The notes: generated by a model not told the origin, from the sequence alone. Shown: positions 54,414 to 63,840, numbered from the stretch's first letter. The stretch: DNA of 64,000 bases from an uncultured Piscinibacter sp. (GCF_937952055.1 NZ_CALFYO010000018.1:1-64000), one strand, 5' to 3'. Made by a program: numbers and translations.

Positions 54414-55229
54414 ATGAACACACAGGATGCGAAGCGCGTCCTCGAGACCGCGCTCATCTGCGCCAGCCAGCCCATGCCTCTGCGCGACATGCGCACCCTG
54501 TTCAACGACGAACTGGGAGCAGATACGCTGCGCGCGCTGCTCGACGAACTGATGCGCGACTGGAAAGGCCGCGGTGTCGAACTGGTGGCGCTGGCTCACG
54601 GCTGGCGCTTTCAGAGCAGGCCCGAGATGCGCGAGTATCTCGACCGCCTCAACCCCGAGAAGCCGCCCAAGTACTCGCGCGCGGTGATGGAGACGCTGGC
54701 CATCATTGCCTATCGGCAACCGGTCACGCGTGGCGACATCGAGGACATCCGCGGCGTCACGGTGGCCAGCCAGATCATCAAGCAGCTCGAAGACCGCGGC
54801 TGGGTCGAGGCGATCGGATATCGCGAGGCGCCCGGTCGCCCGGCCCTGCTGGCCACGACGAAGCAGTTCCTCGACGACCTGGGCCTGGCCAGTCTCGAGC
54901 AGTTGCCGACCCTCGAGGGCGCTGCAGCGGCTGGCGCGTTGCTTGCCGAGGCATTGCCTGACCAGGCATCGCTGATCGAGGCGCAGGGTGCGTTGCCGCT
55001 GGACGGACCGGCCGACCTGCCGGGGGTCGGCGCGCTGCCGGCCGAAGGTGAAGCGCATGTGGTCGCCGAGGCGCTGGAGTCCGTCGCCACCGGCGAGGCC
55101 GGCCCGTTCGACGCGCCGAGCACTCCGGTCGCGCAAGACGTCGCCGTCGACCGAAATCATCCCGATCCCGATCCCGATCCCGATCCCGAGACTGCGGCCG
55201 ACGCCGCTCCGCTGGAACCCCAAGCATGA
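54414..55229 (+). CDS. scpB: SMC-Scp complex subunit ScpB
   Basis: Regulatory subunit of the condensin that organises and segregates the chromosome. The 271-residue protein has the two winged-helix domains of the family (KRVLETALICASQPMP... and KYSRAVMETLAIIAYRQPVTRGDIE in parts, with GYREAPGRPALLATTKQFLDDLGL). Homologues are usually about 190-220 residues; the extra C-terminal 80 are acidic and low-complexity and include PDPDPDPDPE. The ATG 54414 start fits the family N-terminus. No scpA or smc gene is in the window. The stop overlaps rluB as ATGA. Confidence 0.92.
   Translation: MNTQDAKRVLETALICASQPMPLRDMRTLFNDELGADTLRALLDELMRDWKGRGVELVALAHGWRFQSRPEMREYLDRLNPEKPPKYSRAVMETLAIIAYRQPVTRGDIEDIRGVTVASQIIKQLEDRGWVEAIGYREAPGRPALLATTKQFLDDLGLASLEQLPTLEGAAAAGALLAEALPDQASLIEAQGALPLDGPADLPGVGALPAEGEAHVVAEALESVATGEAGPFDAPSTPVAQDVAVDRNHPDPDPDPDPETAADAAPLEPQA
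55161..55190 (+). repeat. In-frame hexanucleotide tandem repeat (CCCGAT) in scpB
   Basis: Four perfect CCCGAT units and one CCCGAG unit encode a Pro-Asp run near the ScpB C-terminus. Length change by whole units would keep the frame. Confidence 0.9.
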
Positions 55230-57154
55230 ACCTTCCTCCCGAGTCCAGGCCCGACACCCCCGAAGAACTGCTTGCGTCATCGCCCGAGCAGGAGACGCCC
55301 AAGCCGGCGCGCAAGCGTCGCGCATCGGTGAAGACCGTGGAAGCGCAGAGCGGCGACGTCGGCGAGGCCGCTGCGGTCGATGCCCCGAAGCCGCGGCGCC
55401 GCAAGGCCGCTGCGGCGACGCCTGCGTCTGGCGAGGCCCCGGTGGCGGAGAGTGTCCCCGCGGTGGCGCCTGGCGCGGCCGTGGCGGCGGAGATTGCTCC
55501 CGTGGCGGTGCCTGCCGTGGAGGCCGCATCGGTGGCGGAACAGCGTGCCGGCGATGTCGACGCCGACAGCGCGGTCGCCGAATCCAGCGGGACTCCGCCT
55601 TCCGAGGCGGAGGCCGGCGAATCCGACGAATCCGGCCGGCGCGGCCGGCGCCGCGGCCGGCGTGACCGGCGCCGCGGCGACGGGCAGGGCGGCGAGGCGC
55701 TCTCGCCGGAGGCCGCTCTGGCCGCTGCGGTCGAACGCACCGGCGAGGTGTTCGCCGAGGTCGTCTCGGGGGCCTTCGATGCCGAGGGCGAGGCCACTCC
55801 GGCGGCCACCGCCGAGGCTGCACCGACCGAAGCGCCCGAAGCGATCGACGGCGCGGAGCCCGGCGAGACAGAAGCGCACAAGCGCGTGCTCGCCGCGGAG
55901 CCCGACGCGCCCAAACTGCAGAAGGTGCTCGCCCAGTCCGGCGTCGGTTCACGCCGCGACATGGAGCAGATGATCACCGACGGTCGCATCACGGTGAATG
56001 GCGAGCCGGCGCACATCGGCCAGCGCATCTCCTTCGGCGACCGCATTGCGCTCGACGGCAAGCCCGTGAAGGTGCGCATCCAACCGCCGCCGGCACGCGT
56101 GATCGCCTACCACAAGCCGGTCGGCGAAGTCGTCACCCACGACGACCCGCAGCAGCGGCCGACGGTGTTCCGCCGTCTGCCCCGGCTGCAGCAGGGCAAG
56201 TGGCAGTCGGTGGGCCGTCTCGACATCAACACCGAGGGGCTGCTGCTCTTCACCACCTCGGGAGAGCTGGCCAACCAGCTGATGCACCCGCGCTTCGGCG
56301 TGGAGCGCGAGTACGCCGTGCGCGTGCTCGGCACGCTGGATGCCGACGCCAAGGCGCAACTGCTCGAGGGCGTAGACGTGGAGGGCCAGACGGCCAGCTT
56401 CCGCTCCATCGAGGATGGCGGCGGCGAGGGCGCGAATCACTGGTACCGCGTCGTCATCACCGAGGGGCGCAACCGCGAGGTGCGCAAGTTGTTCGATGCG
56501 GTGGGGCTGACCGTCAGCCGCCTGATCCGCATCCGCTACGGCAACGTCGTGTTGCCGCGCGGTCTGAAGCGCGGCGTGTGGGTGGACCTTGGCCCGGAAG
56601 ACGTGCGCGCGATTCGTCGTCTGGCCAGCGGCGCCGGCCGCGAGCAGCCGCGCGGTGACGATCGCCGCGAGGCGCGCGGCAACAACAAGCCGCGCAACGA
56701 GCGTGGCGGCCATCCGAACGAGCGTGGCAATCGCGGCCAGCCGCAGCGCGGGCGGCAGGAGCCGCAGGTGGAGGATCGCGAACGCAGCGAGTTCGACGAC
56801 GACGAGGAGTTCGACATCGATCCGATGAAGATCCCCAACCCGCTCGAGCAGACCTTCGACAAGCGCTTCGTGCAGAACCCGCGCAGCGGCGTCGGCGGCC
56901 GCGGCTTCGGGCGTGGCGGTGGCGGTTTCGGCCCCGGTGGCAGCGGCCAGCCCACGGGCGGCGCGAAGAAGGGCGGACCGAAGCAGCCCGATCCGATGCA
57001 GACCTCGGTGGGGTACATCGGCGCAGACGCCTTTCACCGCAAGGGCCGTGGCGGTCGCGGCGGACGAGGCGGCGGCGGCGGCGGCTTCGGAGGATTTGGT
57101 GGCGGTGGCGGTGGCGGCGGGGGCGGGGGCGGGGGCGGACGGCGAGGCCGCTGA
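55226..57154 (+). CDS. rluB: 23S rRNA pseudouridine(2605) synthase RluB, with long disordered extensions
   Basis: Modifies U2605 of 23S rRNA. The RluB core (S4 domain PKLQKVLAQSGVGSRRDME, catalytic GRLDINTEGLLLF with the essential Asp, and EGRNREVRKLFDAVGL) spans about residues 230-470 of 642; E. coli RluB has about 290. An N-terminal segment of some 225 residues is Ala/Glu-rich with basic patches (RRGRRRGRRDRRRGD), and the last 170 residues are Arg/Gly/Asn-rich, ending in a long glycine run. The tails resemble RNA-binding disordered regions. The start overlaps the scpB stop. Confidence 0.92.
   Translation: MNLPPESRPDTPEELLASSPEQETPKPARKRRASVKTVEAQSGDVGEAAAVDAPKPRRRKAAAATPASGEAPVAESVPAVAPGAAVAAEIAPVAVPAVEAASVAEQRAGDVDADSAVAESSGTPPSEAEAGESDESGRRGRRRGRRDRRRGDGQGGEALSPEAALAAAVERTGEVFAEVVSGAFDAEGEATPAATAEAAPTEAPEAIDGAEPGETEAHKRVLAAEPDAPKLQKVLAQSGVGSRRDMEQMITDGRITVNGEPAHIGQRISFGDRIALDGKPVKVRIQPPPARVIAYHKPVGEVVTHDDPQQRPTVFRRLPRLQQGKWQSVGRLDINTEGLLLFTTSGELANQLMHPRFGVEREYAVRVLGTLDADAKAQLLEGVDVEGQTASFRSIEDGGGEGANHWYRVVITEGRNREVRKLFDAVGLTVSRLIRIRYGNVVLPRGLKRGVWVDLGPEDVRAIRRLASGAGREQPRGDDRREARGNNKPRNERGGHPNERGNRGQPQRGRQEPQVEDRERSEFDDDEEFDIDPMKIPNPLEQTFDKRFVQNPRSGVGGRGFGRGGGGFGPGGSGQPTGGAKKGGPKQPDPMQTSVGYIGADAFHRKGRGGRGGRGGGGGGFGGFGGGGGGGGGGGGGGRRGR
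57048..57150 (+). repeat. G-rich (GGC/GGT)n low-complexity end of rluB
   Basis: The last 35 codons encode glycine stretches (GGGGGFGGFGGG...) and the coding strand carries many GG/GGG tracts in close spacing, so the DNA and mRNA could form G-quadruplexes. The same run marks the site as prone to slippage. Confidence 0.8.
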
Positions 57155-57235
57155 ATCCCCGTCGAGAGCGGACTACCGCAGTTCGCGGGCTACAATCCAA
57201 AACTTTGCCAAGTTATTGATTCAGGAGAAGAATTC

Positions 57236-57661
57236 ATGGCGCTCGAACGCACCCTCTCGATCATCAAGCCCGATGCCGTGGCGAAGAATGTGATCGGCCA
57301 GATCTACGCACGCTTCGAGGGCGCCGGCCTGAAGATCGTGGCGGCCAAGATGGTTCACCTGTCGCGCGGCGAGGCCGAGCAGTTCTATGCGGTGCACAAG
57401 GCGCGTCCGTTCTTCAAGGACCTGGTGGACTTCATGATCTCCGGCCCGGTGATGATCCAAGTGCTCGAAGGCGACAACGCGATCGCGAAGAACCGCGAAC
57501 TGATGGGCGCCACCGACCCGAAGAAGGCCGAGAAGGGCACCATCCGTGCCGACTTCGCCGACAGCATCGACGCCAATGCGGTGCATGGCTCGGACGCGCC
57601 TGAGACGGCTGCCGTGGAAGTGGCGTTCTTCTTCCCCGGCATGAACGTCTACTCGCGCTGA
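57236..57661 (+). CDS. ndk: Nucleoside diphosphate kinase
   Basis: Transfers phosphate from NTPs to NDPs through a phosphohistidine. The 141-residue product has the catalytic His117 in the motif NAVHGSDA and the N-terminal ERTLSIIKPDAV. The ribosome site AGGAG lies nine bases before ATG 57236, and a TACAAT hexamer (57191-57196) could be its -10. It opens the ndk-rlmN-pilF-rodZ-ispG-hisS-yfgM-bamB run. Confidence 0.98.
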   Translation: MALERTLSIIKPDAVAKNVIGQIYARFEGAGLKIVAAKMVHLSRGEAEQFYAVHKARPFFKDLVDFMISGPVMIQVLEGDNAIAKNRELMGATDPKKAEKGTIRADFADSIDANAVHGSDAPETAAVEVAFFFPGMNVYSR

Positions 57662-57671
57662 TCGTCCCGGC

Positions 57672-58817
57672 ATGGTCAACCTGCTCGATTTCGACCGGGA
57701 CGGGTTGACCGCGTTCGTCGAGCAACTCGGCGAGAAGCGCTTCCGCGCCACGCAGCTGTTCCGCTGGATCCACCAGAAGGGTGCGTCCGACTTCGACGCG
57801 ATGAGCGACCTCGCGCGTTCGCTGCGCGACAAGCTGCGCGAGCGTGCCACGGTCCAGGCGCTGCCGGTGGTCAGCGAGCATGTCTCGGCCGACGGTACGG
57901 TGAAGTGGCTGTTCGACGTGGGCGGCGGCAATGCCGTCGAGACCGTCTTCATCCCGGAGTCGGACCGCGGCACGCTGTGCGTGTCGTCCCAGGCCGGCTG
58001 CGCGGTAGGCTGCCGCTTCTGCTCCACCGGCCACCAGGGCTTCAGCCGCAACCTGTCGACCGGCGAGATCCTCGCCCAGCTGTGGCATGCCGAACACCAG
58101 CTGCGCCGGCGCCTCGGGCTGAAGGACGGCGAACGCGCAGTCACCAATGTGGTGATGATGGGCATGGGCGAGCCGCTGCAGAACTACGCCGCGCTGGTGC
58201 CGGCGCTGCGCGCGATGCTCGACGACCACGGCTACGGCCTGTCGCGCCGTCGCGTGACGGTGTCGACCTCGGGCGTCGTGCCGATGATCGACCGCCTGCG
58301 CGAGGACTGCCCGGTGGCGCTGGCCGTTTCGTTGCATGCGCCCGACGACGCGCTGCGCGACGAACTCGTGCCGCTGAACCGGAAGTATCCGCTGGCGGAA
58401 CTGCTCGCCGCGTGCCGTCGCTACCTCGACGCGGCGCCGCGCGACTTCATCACCTTCGAGTACTGCATGCTCGACGGCGTGAACGACAGCGAAGCGCACG
58501 CCCGCGCGCTGGTGGCGCTGCTCGTCGAGAGTCCGGCCACGTCGGTGTCCTGCAAGCTCAATCTGATCCCGTTCAATCCGTTCCCGGCCTCCGGCCTGGT
58601 GCGTTCGACGCCGCAGAACGTGCAGGCATTCGCTGCCGTGCTGCAGCACGCCGGCATCGTCACCACGGTGCGCAAGACGCGCGGCGACGACATCGATGCG
58701 GCCTGCGGTCAGCTTGCTGGCGAGGTACAGGACCGCACGCGGGTGCAGCAGCGGCTGGTGCGCGCGCCGGTGCGGCTGGTGCGGCGAGGGGCGGCGTTGC
58801 AGGAGACCAAGGCATGA
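57672..58817 (+). CDS. rlmN: Dual-specificity 23S rRNA/tRNA adenine C2 methyltransferase
   Basis: Radical-SAM enzyme that methylates A2503 of 23S rRNA and A37 of some tRNAs. The 381-residue protein has the radical-SAM cysteine motif CAVGCRFC near residue 113, the VTNVVMMGMGEPLQNY block, and the conserved C-terminal cysteine region FEYCMLDGVNDS. It follows ndk by 10 bp and overlaps pilF by 4 bp. Start ATG 57672. Confidence 0.97.
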   Translation: MVNLLDFDRDGLTAFVEQLGEKRFRATQLFRWIHQKGASDFDAMSDLARSLRDKLRERATVQALPVVSEHVSADGTVKWLFDVGGGNAVETVFIPESDRGTLCVSSQAGCAVGCRFCSTGHQGFSRNLSTGEILAQLWHAEHQLRRRLGLKDGERAVTNVVMMGMGEPLQNYAALVPALRAMLDDHGYGLSRRRVTVSTSGVVPMIDRLREDCPVALAVSLHAPDDALRDELVPLNRKYPLAELLAACRRYLDAAPRDFITFEYCMLDGVNDSEAHARALVALLVESPATSVSCKLNLIPFNPFPASGLVRSTPQNVQAFAAVLQHAGIVTTVRKTRGDDIDAACGQLAGEVQDRTRVQQRLVRAPVRLVRRGAALQETKA

Positions 58818-59626
58818 AGGGCGTTGCCCGATTCGTTTCGCTCGTCGTGCTCGCCGGGCTGGCCGGCTGCGCGACCACCACGACCACCACCACGACGGGG
58901 CCGATCAGCGACGTCCGCACGGTGCAGGCCGCGACGCCGGAGGACGGCGACGCGAAACGCCGTGCGCAGGTGCGCCTGGAACTGGCGTCGGCCTATTTCG
59001 GCAACAACCAGATGGACGTGGCGCTGCAGGAGGTGAACCGGGCGATCGCGGCCGATCCCAACCTTGGCACGGCCTACAACCTGCGCGGCCTGATCCACGC
59101 CAACCTCGGCAAGGACGCGCCGGCGGAAAGTGATTTCCGCCGTGCCCTCGCCATCAATGCGCGCGATGCCGACGCGATGCAGAACTACGGCTGGTACCTG
59201 TGCCAGCACAAGCGCTACGGCGAGGCGAACGCGCAATTCGTGCAGGCGTTGTCGGTGCCGCAGCGGCGCGACACCTCGCGCACGCTGCTCGCCCAGGGCG
59301 TCTGCCATGCGCTGAACGGCCAGCTCGAGGACGCCGAGAACGCGTTGCAGCGCGCCTACCAGCTCGAACCGAACAACCCGTCGACCTCGGTGAACCTTGC
59401 CGAGGTGCTGCTGCGCCGCGGCGAGGCCGACCGCGCGCGCTTTCACATCCGCCGCGTCAACGCCAACGCGAACTACGTCAGCGCGCAGACGCTCTGGCTG
59501 GCGGCGCGCATCGAACACAAGCTGGGCAACAAGACTGGCGTGGAGGAGCTCGGCAGACAGCTGCAGAGCCGCTATCGCGAGACGCGGGAGGCGATCGCGT
59601 TCGAGCGAGGACAGTTCGATGAGTGA
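58814..59626 (+). CDS. pilF: Type IV pilus biogenesis/stability lipoprotein PilF (PilW)
   Basis: Outer-membrane pilotin lipoprotein needed for multimerisation of the PilQ secretin. The 270-residue product has a lipoprotein signal with lipobox LAGC (Cys19), then an unusual run of eight threonines (58874-58897), and tetratricopeptide repeats through about residue 220 (LELASAYFGNNQMDVALQEVNRA opens them, shown in part). It is translationally coupled to rlmN (ATGA) and overlaps rodZ by 8 bp. No other pilus genes are in the window. Confidence 0.92.
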   Translation: MKGVARFVSLVVLAGLAGCATTTTTTTTGPISDVRTVQAATPEDGDAKRRAQVRLELASAYFGNNQMDVALQEVNRAIAADPNLGTAYNLRGLIHANLGKDAPAESDFRRALAINARDADAMQNYGWYLCQHKRYGEANAQFVQALSVPQRRDTSRTLLAQGVCHALNGQLEDAENALQRAYQLEPNNPSTSVNLAEVLLRRGEADRARFHIRRVNANANYVSAQTLWLAARIEHKLGNKTGVEELGRQLQSRYRETREAIAFERGQFDE

Positions 59627-60485
59627 GACGCCTGACGACGCGCCGGTGCCGACGGCAACCACCGCCGGCAGCCTGCTGCGCCAAGCACGCCAGGCCCAGG
59701 GCATGCACATCGCCATGCTCGCGGCGGCCACCAAGGTGCCGCAGCGCAAGCTCGAGGCGCTGGAGAACGACCGCTTCGACGAACTGCCCGATGCCACCTT
59801 CACGCGCGCTCTCGCGCAGACGGTGTGTCGGACCTTGAAGGTCGATCCGGGGCCGGTGCTCGCGCTGCTCCCGAAGCCACCCGGCCACAGGCTTGAGCAG
59901 GTGGGCGAGGGCATCAATGCACCGTTTCGCGACCGGGCCGTCGCGACACAGGGCGCCGACTGGTCGTTGATCGGCTCGCCGGCGGTGTGGGCGCCGCTGC
60001 TGCTGCTGCTGCTCGCCGCCATCGTCTACTTCCTGCCGCCGGGCACGGTGTCGCTGCCGACGGCCGGGCCGGCCTCGGCGCCGGCGCTGAGCGCGACCAC
60101 AGCCGGGCCGGCTTCGGCGCCGGCGGCCGACGCCGCCGTCGTTGCCCCCGCCGAACCGGCCGCGTCGGTGGTGGTGGAGACGGTGCACGCGGTGCCGGCT
60201 GCGCCCGATGATGCCGCCAGTGCAGCGATGATGCCGGCGCCCTCTGTCGCGGGCGCGCTGCGACTGCGCGCCGACGCCGAATCCTGGGTCGAGGTGCTCG
60301 ACGCGCGCGGGCAGATCCTGCTTTCGCGGCTGCTGCAGCCTGGCGAGGCAGTCGGCGTAGACGGCGCGACGCCGCTGAAACTGACCATTGGCAACGCCTC
60401 GGCCACGCAGGTGACGTTCCGTGGCAAGCCGGTGCAGGTCACGGGCGTCAACCGCGACAACGTCGCCCGCATGGAGTTGAAGTGA
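59619..60485 (+). CDS. rodZ: RodZ-like cytoskeleton protein (HTH and DUF4115 domains)
   Basis: Links MreB to the membrane and peptidoglycan machinery in rod-shaped cells. The 288-residue protein has a cytosolic HTH domain at about 12-80 (GSLLRQARQAQGMHIAMLAAATKV in part, then DELPDATFTRALAQTVCRTL), one membrane helix near 126-143, an Ala/Pro linker and a periplasmic DUF4115 domain from about 205 (ADAESWVEVLDARGQILLSRLL in parts). ATG 59619 overlaps pilF by 8 bp. Confidence 0.9.
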   Translation: MSETPDDAPVPTATTAGSLLRQARQAQGMHIAMLAAATKVPQRKLEALENDRFDELPDATFTRALAQTVCRTLKVDPGPVLALLPKPPGHRLEQVGEGINAPFRDRAVATQGADWSLIGSPAVWAPLLLLLLAAIVYFLPPGTVSLPTAGPASAPALSATTAGPASAPAADAAVVAPAEPAASVVVETVHAVPAAPDDAASAAMMPAPSVAGALRLRADAESWVEVLDARGQILLSRLLQPGEAVGVDGATPLKLTIGNASATQVTFRGKPVQVTGVNRDNVARMELK

Positions 60486-60495
60486 CGAGGACGGC

Positions 60496-61776
60496 ATGAG
60501 CGATCCGCTGGTTTCACTCGAGGAGTTCATCGAGCCGGCGCGGCCGGCGCAGCGCCGCTCGCACCAGGCGACCGTGCGCTGGGGCTCGCGCGAGGTCACC
60601 ATCGGCGGCGGCGCGCCAGTGCGCGTGCAGTCGATGACGAACACCGACACGGTCGACGTCATCGGGACGGCCATCCAGGTCAAGGAGCTGGCAATCGCCG
60701 GCTCGGAGATGGTGCGCATCACCGTCAACACTCCGGAAGCGGCGCAAGCAGTGCCGCACATTCGCGAGCAGCTCGATCGCATGGGCATCGACGTGCCGCT
60801 GGTGGGCGACTTTCACTACAACGGCCACCGCCTGCTCACCGAGTTCCCGGCCTGTGCCGAGACGCTCAGCAAGTACCGCATCAACCCGGGCAACGTCGGC
60901 AAGGGCGACAAGCGTGACCGGCAGTTCGTCCAGATGGTCGAGGTGGCGGCCAGGTACGACAAGCCGGTGCGCATCGGCGTCAACTGGGGCAGCCTCGACC
61001 AGGAACTGCTCGCGCAGCTGATGGACGAGAACGCGAAGCTGCCCGATCCGCACGAGCCTCAGCAGATCATGTACCGCGCGATCATCATGTCGGCGGTCGA
61101 GTCGGCGCGGCGTGCCCAGCAGATCGCGCTGCGCCCGGACCAGATCATCCTGTCGTGCAAGATGTCCGGCGTGCAGGATCTGGTGAGCGTCTACCGCGCG
61201 CTGGCCAGGCGTTGCGACTACCCGCTGCACCTCGGCCTCACCGAGGCCGGCATGGGTACGAAGGGCACGGTGGCCTCGACCGCCGCGCTGGCCTTGCTGC
61301 TGCAGGAGGGCATCGGCGACACGATCCGCGTCAGCCTGACGCCGCAGCCCGGCGAGGCACGCACGCAGGAGGTGGTGGTGGCCCTGGAGATCCTGCAGTC
61401 GCTCGGCCTGCGCTCGTTCAACCCGAGCGTGACAGCCTGCCCCGGCTGCGGCCGCACCACCAGCACCACCTTCCAGGAACTGGCCAAGCAGATCGACGAC
61501 TACCTGCGCGCGCAGATGCCGGTATGGAAGAGCAAGTACCCCGGCGTCGAGACGATGAAAGTCGCGGTGATGGGCTGCATCGTCAACGGCCCGGGCGAGA
61601 GCAAACATGCCGACATCGGCATCAGCTTGCCCGGAACGGGCGAGGCCCCGGCCGCGCCCGTGTTCATCGACGGCGAGAAGGCGATGACGCTGCGCGGCGA
61701 GGGCATCGCGCAGGAGTTCCACCGCATCGTCGAGGACTACATCGAAAAGCGCTTCGGCACGACCCACCCGGCCTGA
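60496..61776 (+). CDS. ispG: (E)-4-hydroxy-3-methylbut-2-enyl-diphosphate synthase (flavodoxin type)
   Basis: Iron-sulfur enzyme of the non-mevalonate isoprenoid pathway, making HMBPP; it thus supplies the precursors used by HpnCDE. The 426-residue protein has the barrel motif VRVQSMTNTDTVD, the cluster cysteines in CPGCGRTTS near residue 316 and GCIVNGPGES near 360. Its length is that of the bacterial flavodoxin-dependent form. ATG 60496 follows rodZ by 10 bp. Confidence 0.97.
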   Translation: MSDPLVSLEEFIEPARPAQRRSHQATVRWGSREVTIGGGAPVRVQSMTNTDTVDVIGTAIQVKELAIAGSEMVRITVNTPEAAQAVPHIREQLDRMGIDVPLVGDFHYNGHRLLTEFPACAETLSKYRINPGNVGKGDKRDRQFVQMVEVAARYDKPVRIGVNWGSLDQELLAQLMDENAKLPDPHEPQQIMYRAIIMSAVESARRAQQIALRPDQIILSCKMSGVQDLVSVYRALARRCDYPLHLGLTEAGMGTKGTVASTAALALLLQEGIGDTIRVSLTPQPGEARTQEVVVALEILQSLGLRSFNPSVTACPGCGRTTSTTFQELAKQIDDYLRAQMPVWKSKYPGVETMKVAVMGCIVNGPGESKHADIGISLPGTGEAPAAPVFIDGEKAMTLRGEGIAQEFHRIVEDYIEKRFGTTHPA

Positions 61777-61841
61777 AGCGTCACCCTACCCAACGACCTG
61801 CCGCGTCACGGCGGCAGCGTCCATCCGCTGCACTGCATCCC

Positions 61842-63125
61842 ATGGCTGAACCGATACGCGCCGTCAAGGGCATGAACGACATCCTCCCGCCGGACTCGGC
61901 GCGGTGGGAGTGGCTCGAGGACAGGATCCGCGCGCTGATGCACCGCTACGGCTACCTCAACGTGCGCACGCCGATCGTCGAGCCCACCGCGCTGTTCGTG
62001 CGCGGCCTCGGCGAGGTGACCGACATCGTCGAGAAGGAAATGTATGCCTTCGTCGACACGATGAACGGCGACCACCTCGCGCTGCGGCCGGAGAACACCG
62101 CCGGCGTGGTGCGGGCGATGACCGAGCACTCGCTGCTGCGTGACGGCGGCCGGCGCCTGTACTACATCGGCCCGATGTTCCGCCACGAGCGTCCGCAGAA
62201 GGGGCGCCAGCGCCAGTTCCACCAGTTCGGCGCCGAGGCGCTGGGCTATGCAGGACCGGACGTCGACGCCGAGTTGATCCTGATGCTGCGTGCGCTGTGG
62301 CGCGACCTCGGCATCGTCGAAGAGCGCGACGTTCGGCTCGAGTTGAACAGCCTGGGTCAGCCGGCCGAACGGCTGGCACACCGCGCCGCGCTGATCAAGC
62401 ACTTCGAGGCACATGCCGATCAGCTCGACGAGGATGCCAAGCGCCGCCTGCACACCAATCCGCTGCGCATCCTCGACAGCAAGAACCCGGCGATGCAGCC
62501 GCTCATCGAGGCGGCGCCGAAGCTGCCCGACTACCTCGGCGACGAATCGCGAGCCCACTTCGATGCCGTGCGCGCGGTGCTCGACGCGACGGGTCTGGCC
62601 TATCGCATCAACCCGCGCCTGGTGCGCGGCATGGACTACTACAACCTGACCGTGTTCGAGTGGATCACCGACAAGCTCGGCGCCCAGGGCACGGTGTGTG
62701 GCGGCGGCCGTTACGACGGCCTCATCGAGCAGCTCGGCGGCAAGCCGGCACCGGCGGTGGGCTTCGGCCTCGGCATGGAGCGTGTGCTGCTGCTGCTCGA
62801 CGAGCTCGGCATGGCGCCGCCGACCTCGCCGCCGCGAATCTATGCGGTCGTGCCATCGCCTGCCGCGCTGGTGCCGGCGATGATGGTGCTCGAGACGCTG
62901 CGTGCCGCCGGCATCGCCGTGCTGATGAACGCCGGCTTTGCCGGCATGAAGTCGCAGTTCAAGCGCGCCGACGCCAGCGGTGCCCGCTTCGCGCTGATCT
63001 TCGGCGACGACGAGGTGGCGCGAGGCGAGGTGGCGCTGAAGGACCTGCGCGACGCCACCGCCTCGCAACGCAGCCTGCCGCTGGCCGGTGCGGCCACCTG
63101 GGCCGCGGACCTCGCCAACGCATAA
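61842..63125 (+). CDS. hisS: Histidine-tRNA ligase
   Basis: Charges tRNA-His. A 427-residue class II synthetase with motif 2 region RHERPQKGRQRQFHQFG, the HisRS signatures RGMDYYN (HisA-like) and GGGRYDGLIEQLGG, and a C-terminal anticodon-binding domain with AVVPSPAALVPAM. The start ATG 61842 (MAEPIRAVKGMNDILPP) is canonical. It lies 65 bp behind ispG and continues the run. Confidence 0.98.
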   Translation: MAEPIRAVKGMNDILPPDSARWEWLEDRIRALMHRYGYLNVRTPIVEPTALFVRGLGEVTDIVEKEMYAFVDTMNGDHLALRPENTAGVVRAMTEHSLLRDGGRRLYYIGPMFRHERPQKGRQRQFHQFGAEALGYAGPDVDAELILMLRALWRDLGIVEERDVRLELNSLGQPAERLAHRAALIKHFEAHADQLDEDAKRRLHTNPLRILDSKNPAMQPLIEAAPKLPDYLGDESRAHFDAVRAVLDATGLAYRINPRLVRGMDYYNLTVFEWITDKLGAQGTVCGGGRYDGLIEQLGGKPAPAVGFGLGMERVLLLLDELGMAPPTSPPRIYAVVPSPAALVPAMMVLETLRAAGIAVLMNAGFAGMKSQFKRADASGARFALIFGDDEVARGEVALKDLRDATASQRSLPLAGAATWAADLANA

Positions 63126-63162
63126 TCCGCCCCTTGCACGTCATCCACGTTTCCCATCCGCC

Positions 63163-63840
63163 ATGGCCACGCATCTCGACCTCGAAGAACAAGAACAGCT
63201 CGACCAGCTCAAAGCCTTCTGGAACCAGTGGGGCAACCTGATCACCTGGAGCCTGACCCTGGTGCTGGCAGGCTTCGCGGCCTGGAACGGCTGGGGCTGG
63301 TGGCAGCGCGACCAGGCCGTCAAGGCCGCTGCGATGTTCGACGAACTGGAGAAGGCTGCCACGGCGGGCGAAGCGAGCAGGGCCGCCGGTATCTTCAAAG
63401 ACTTGAAGGAACGCTTCCCGCGCACCGCCGTCACGCAGCAGGGGGGGCTGCTGGCCGCGAAGGTGCAGTTCGAGAAGGGCCAAGCCGACGAGGCCGCCGC
63501 GAGCCTGGGCTGGGTGGCCGAGAATGCCAAGGAAGACGAGTATCGGACGGTCGCGCGGCTGCGCCTGGCTGGGTTGCTGGCCGACCAGAAGAAGTACGAC
63601 GAGGCGCTCAGGCAACTCGACGGCGCCACTGCCAAGGAGTTCGAGGCGCTGGTCGCCGACCGTCGCGGCGACGTCCTGCTTGCCCAGGGAAAGACCGAGG
63701 AGGCCAAGGCCGCCTTCAGGAAGGCCTGGGACACCATGGATCCGACGGTGCAGTACCGCCGGCTGATCGATGCCAAGCTGACGTCGCTGGGCGCGTCGCC
63801 GCCGGCCGAAGTGCCGCAGACTGCCGGAGCTGCCAAGTGA
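63163..63840 (+). CDS. YfgM-like ancillary SecYEG translocon/BAM-associated TPR protein
   Basis: A 225-residue inner-membrane protein with one N-terminal helix (about 26-43, LITWSLTLVLAGFAAWNGW) and a periplasmic tetratricopeptide region. Relatives (YfgM) associate with SecYEG and PpiD and with outer-membrane biogenesis. The acidic N-terminus DLEEQEQLDQLKAFWNQWG is typical. It is followed by bamB with an overlapping GTGA, and it lies 37 bp behind hisS, in the usual order. Confidence 0.9.
   Translation: MATHLDLEEQEQLDQLKAFWNQWGNLITWSLTLVLAGFAAWNGWGWWQRDQAVKAAAMFDELEKAATAGEASRAAGIFKDLKERFPRTAVTQQGGLLAAKVQFEKGQADEAAASLGWVAENAKEDEYRTVARLRLAGLLADQKKYDEALRQLDGATAKEFEALVADRRGDVLLAQGKTEEAKAAFRKAWDTMDPTVQYRRLIDAKLTSLGASPPAEVPQTAGAAK

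Noticed and set aside
55161..55190. Phase-variation repeat in scpB
   Set aside because: The unit is six bases, so changes keep the frame and cannot switch the gene off.
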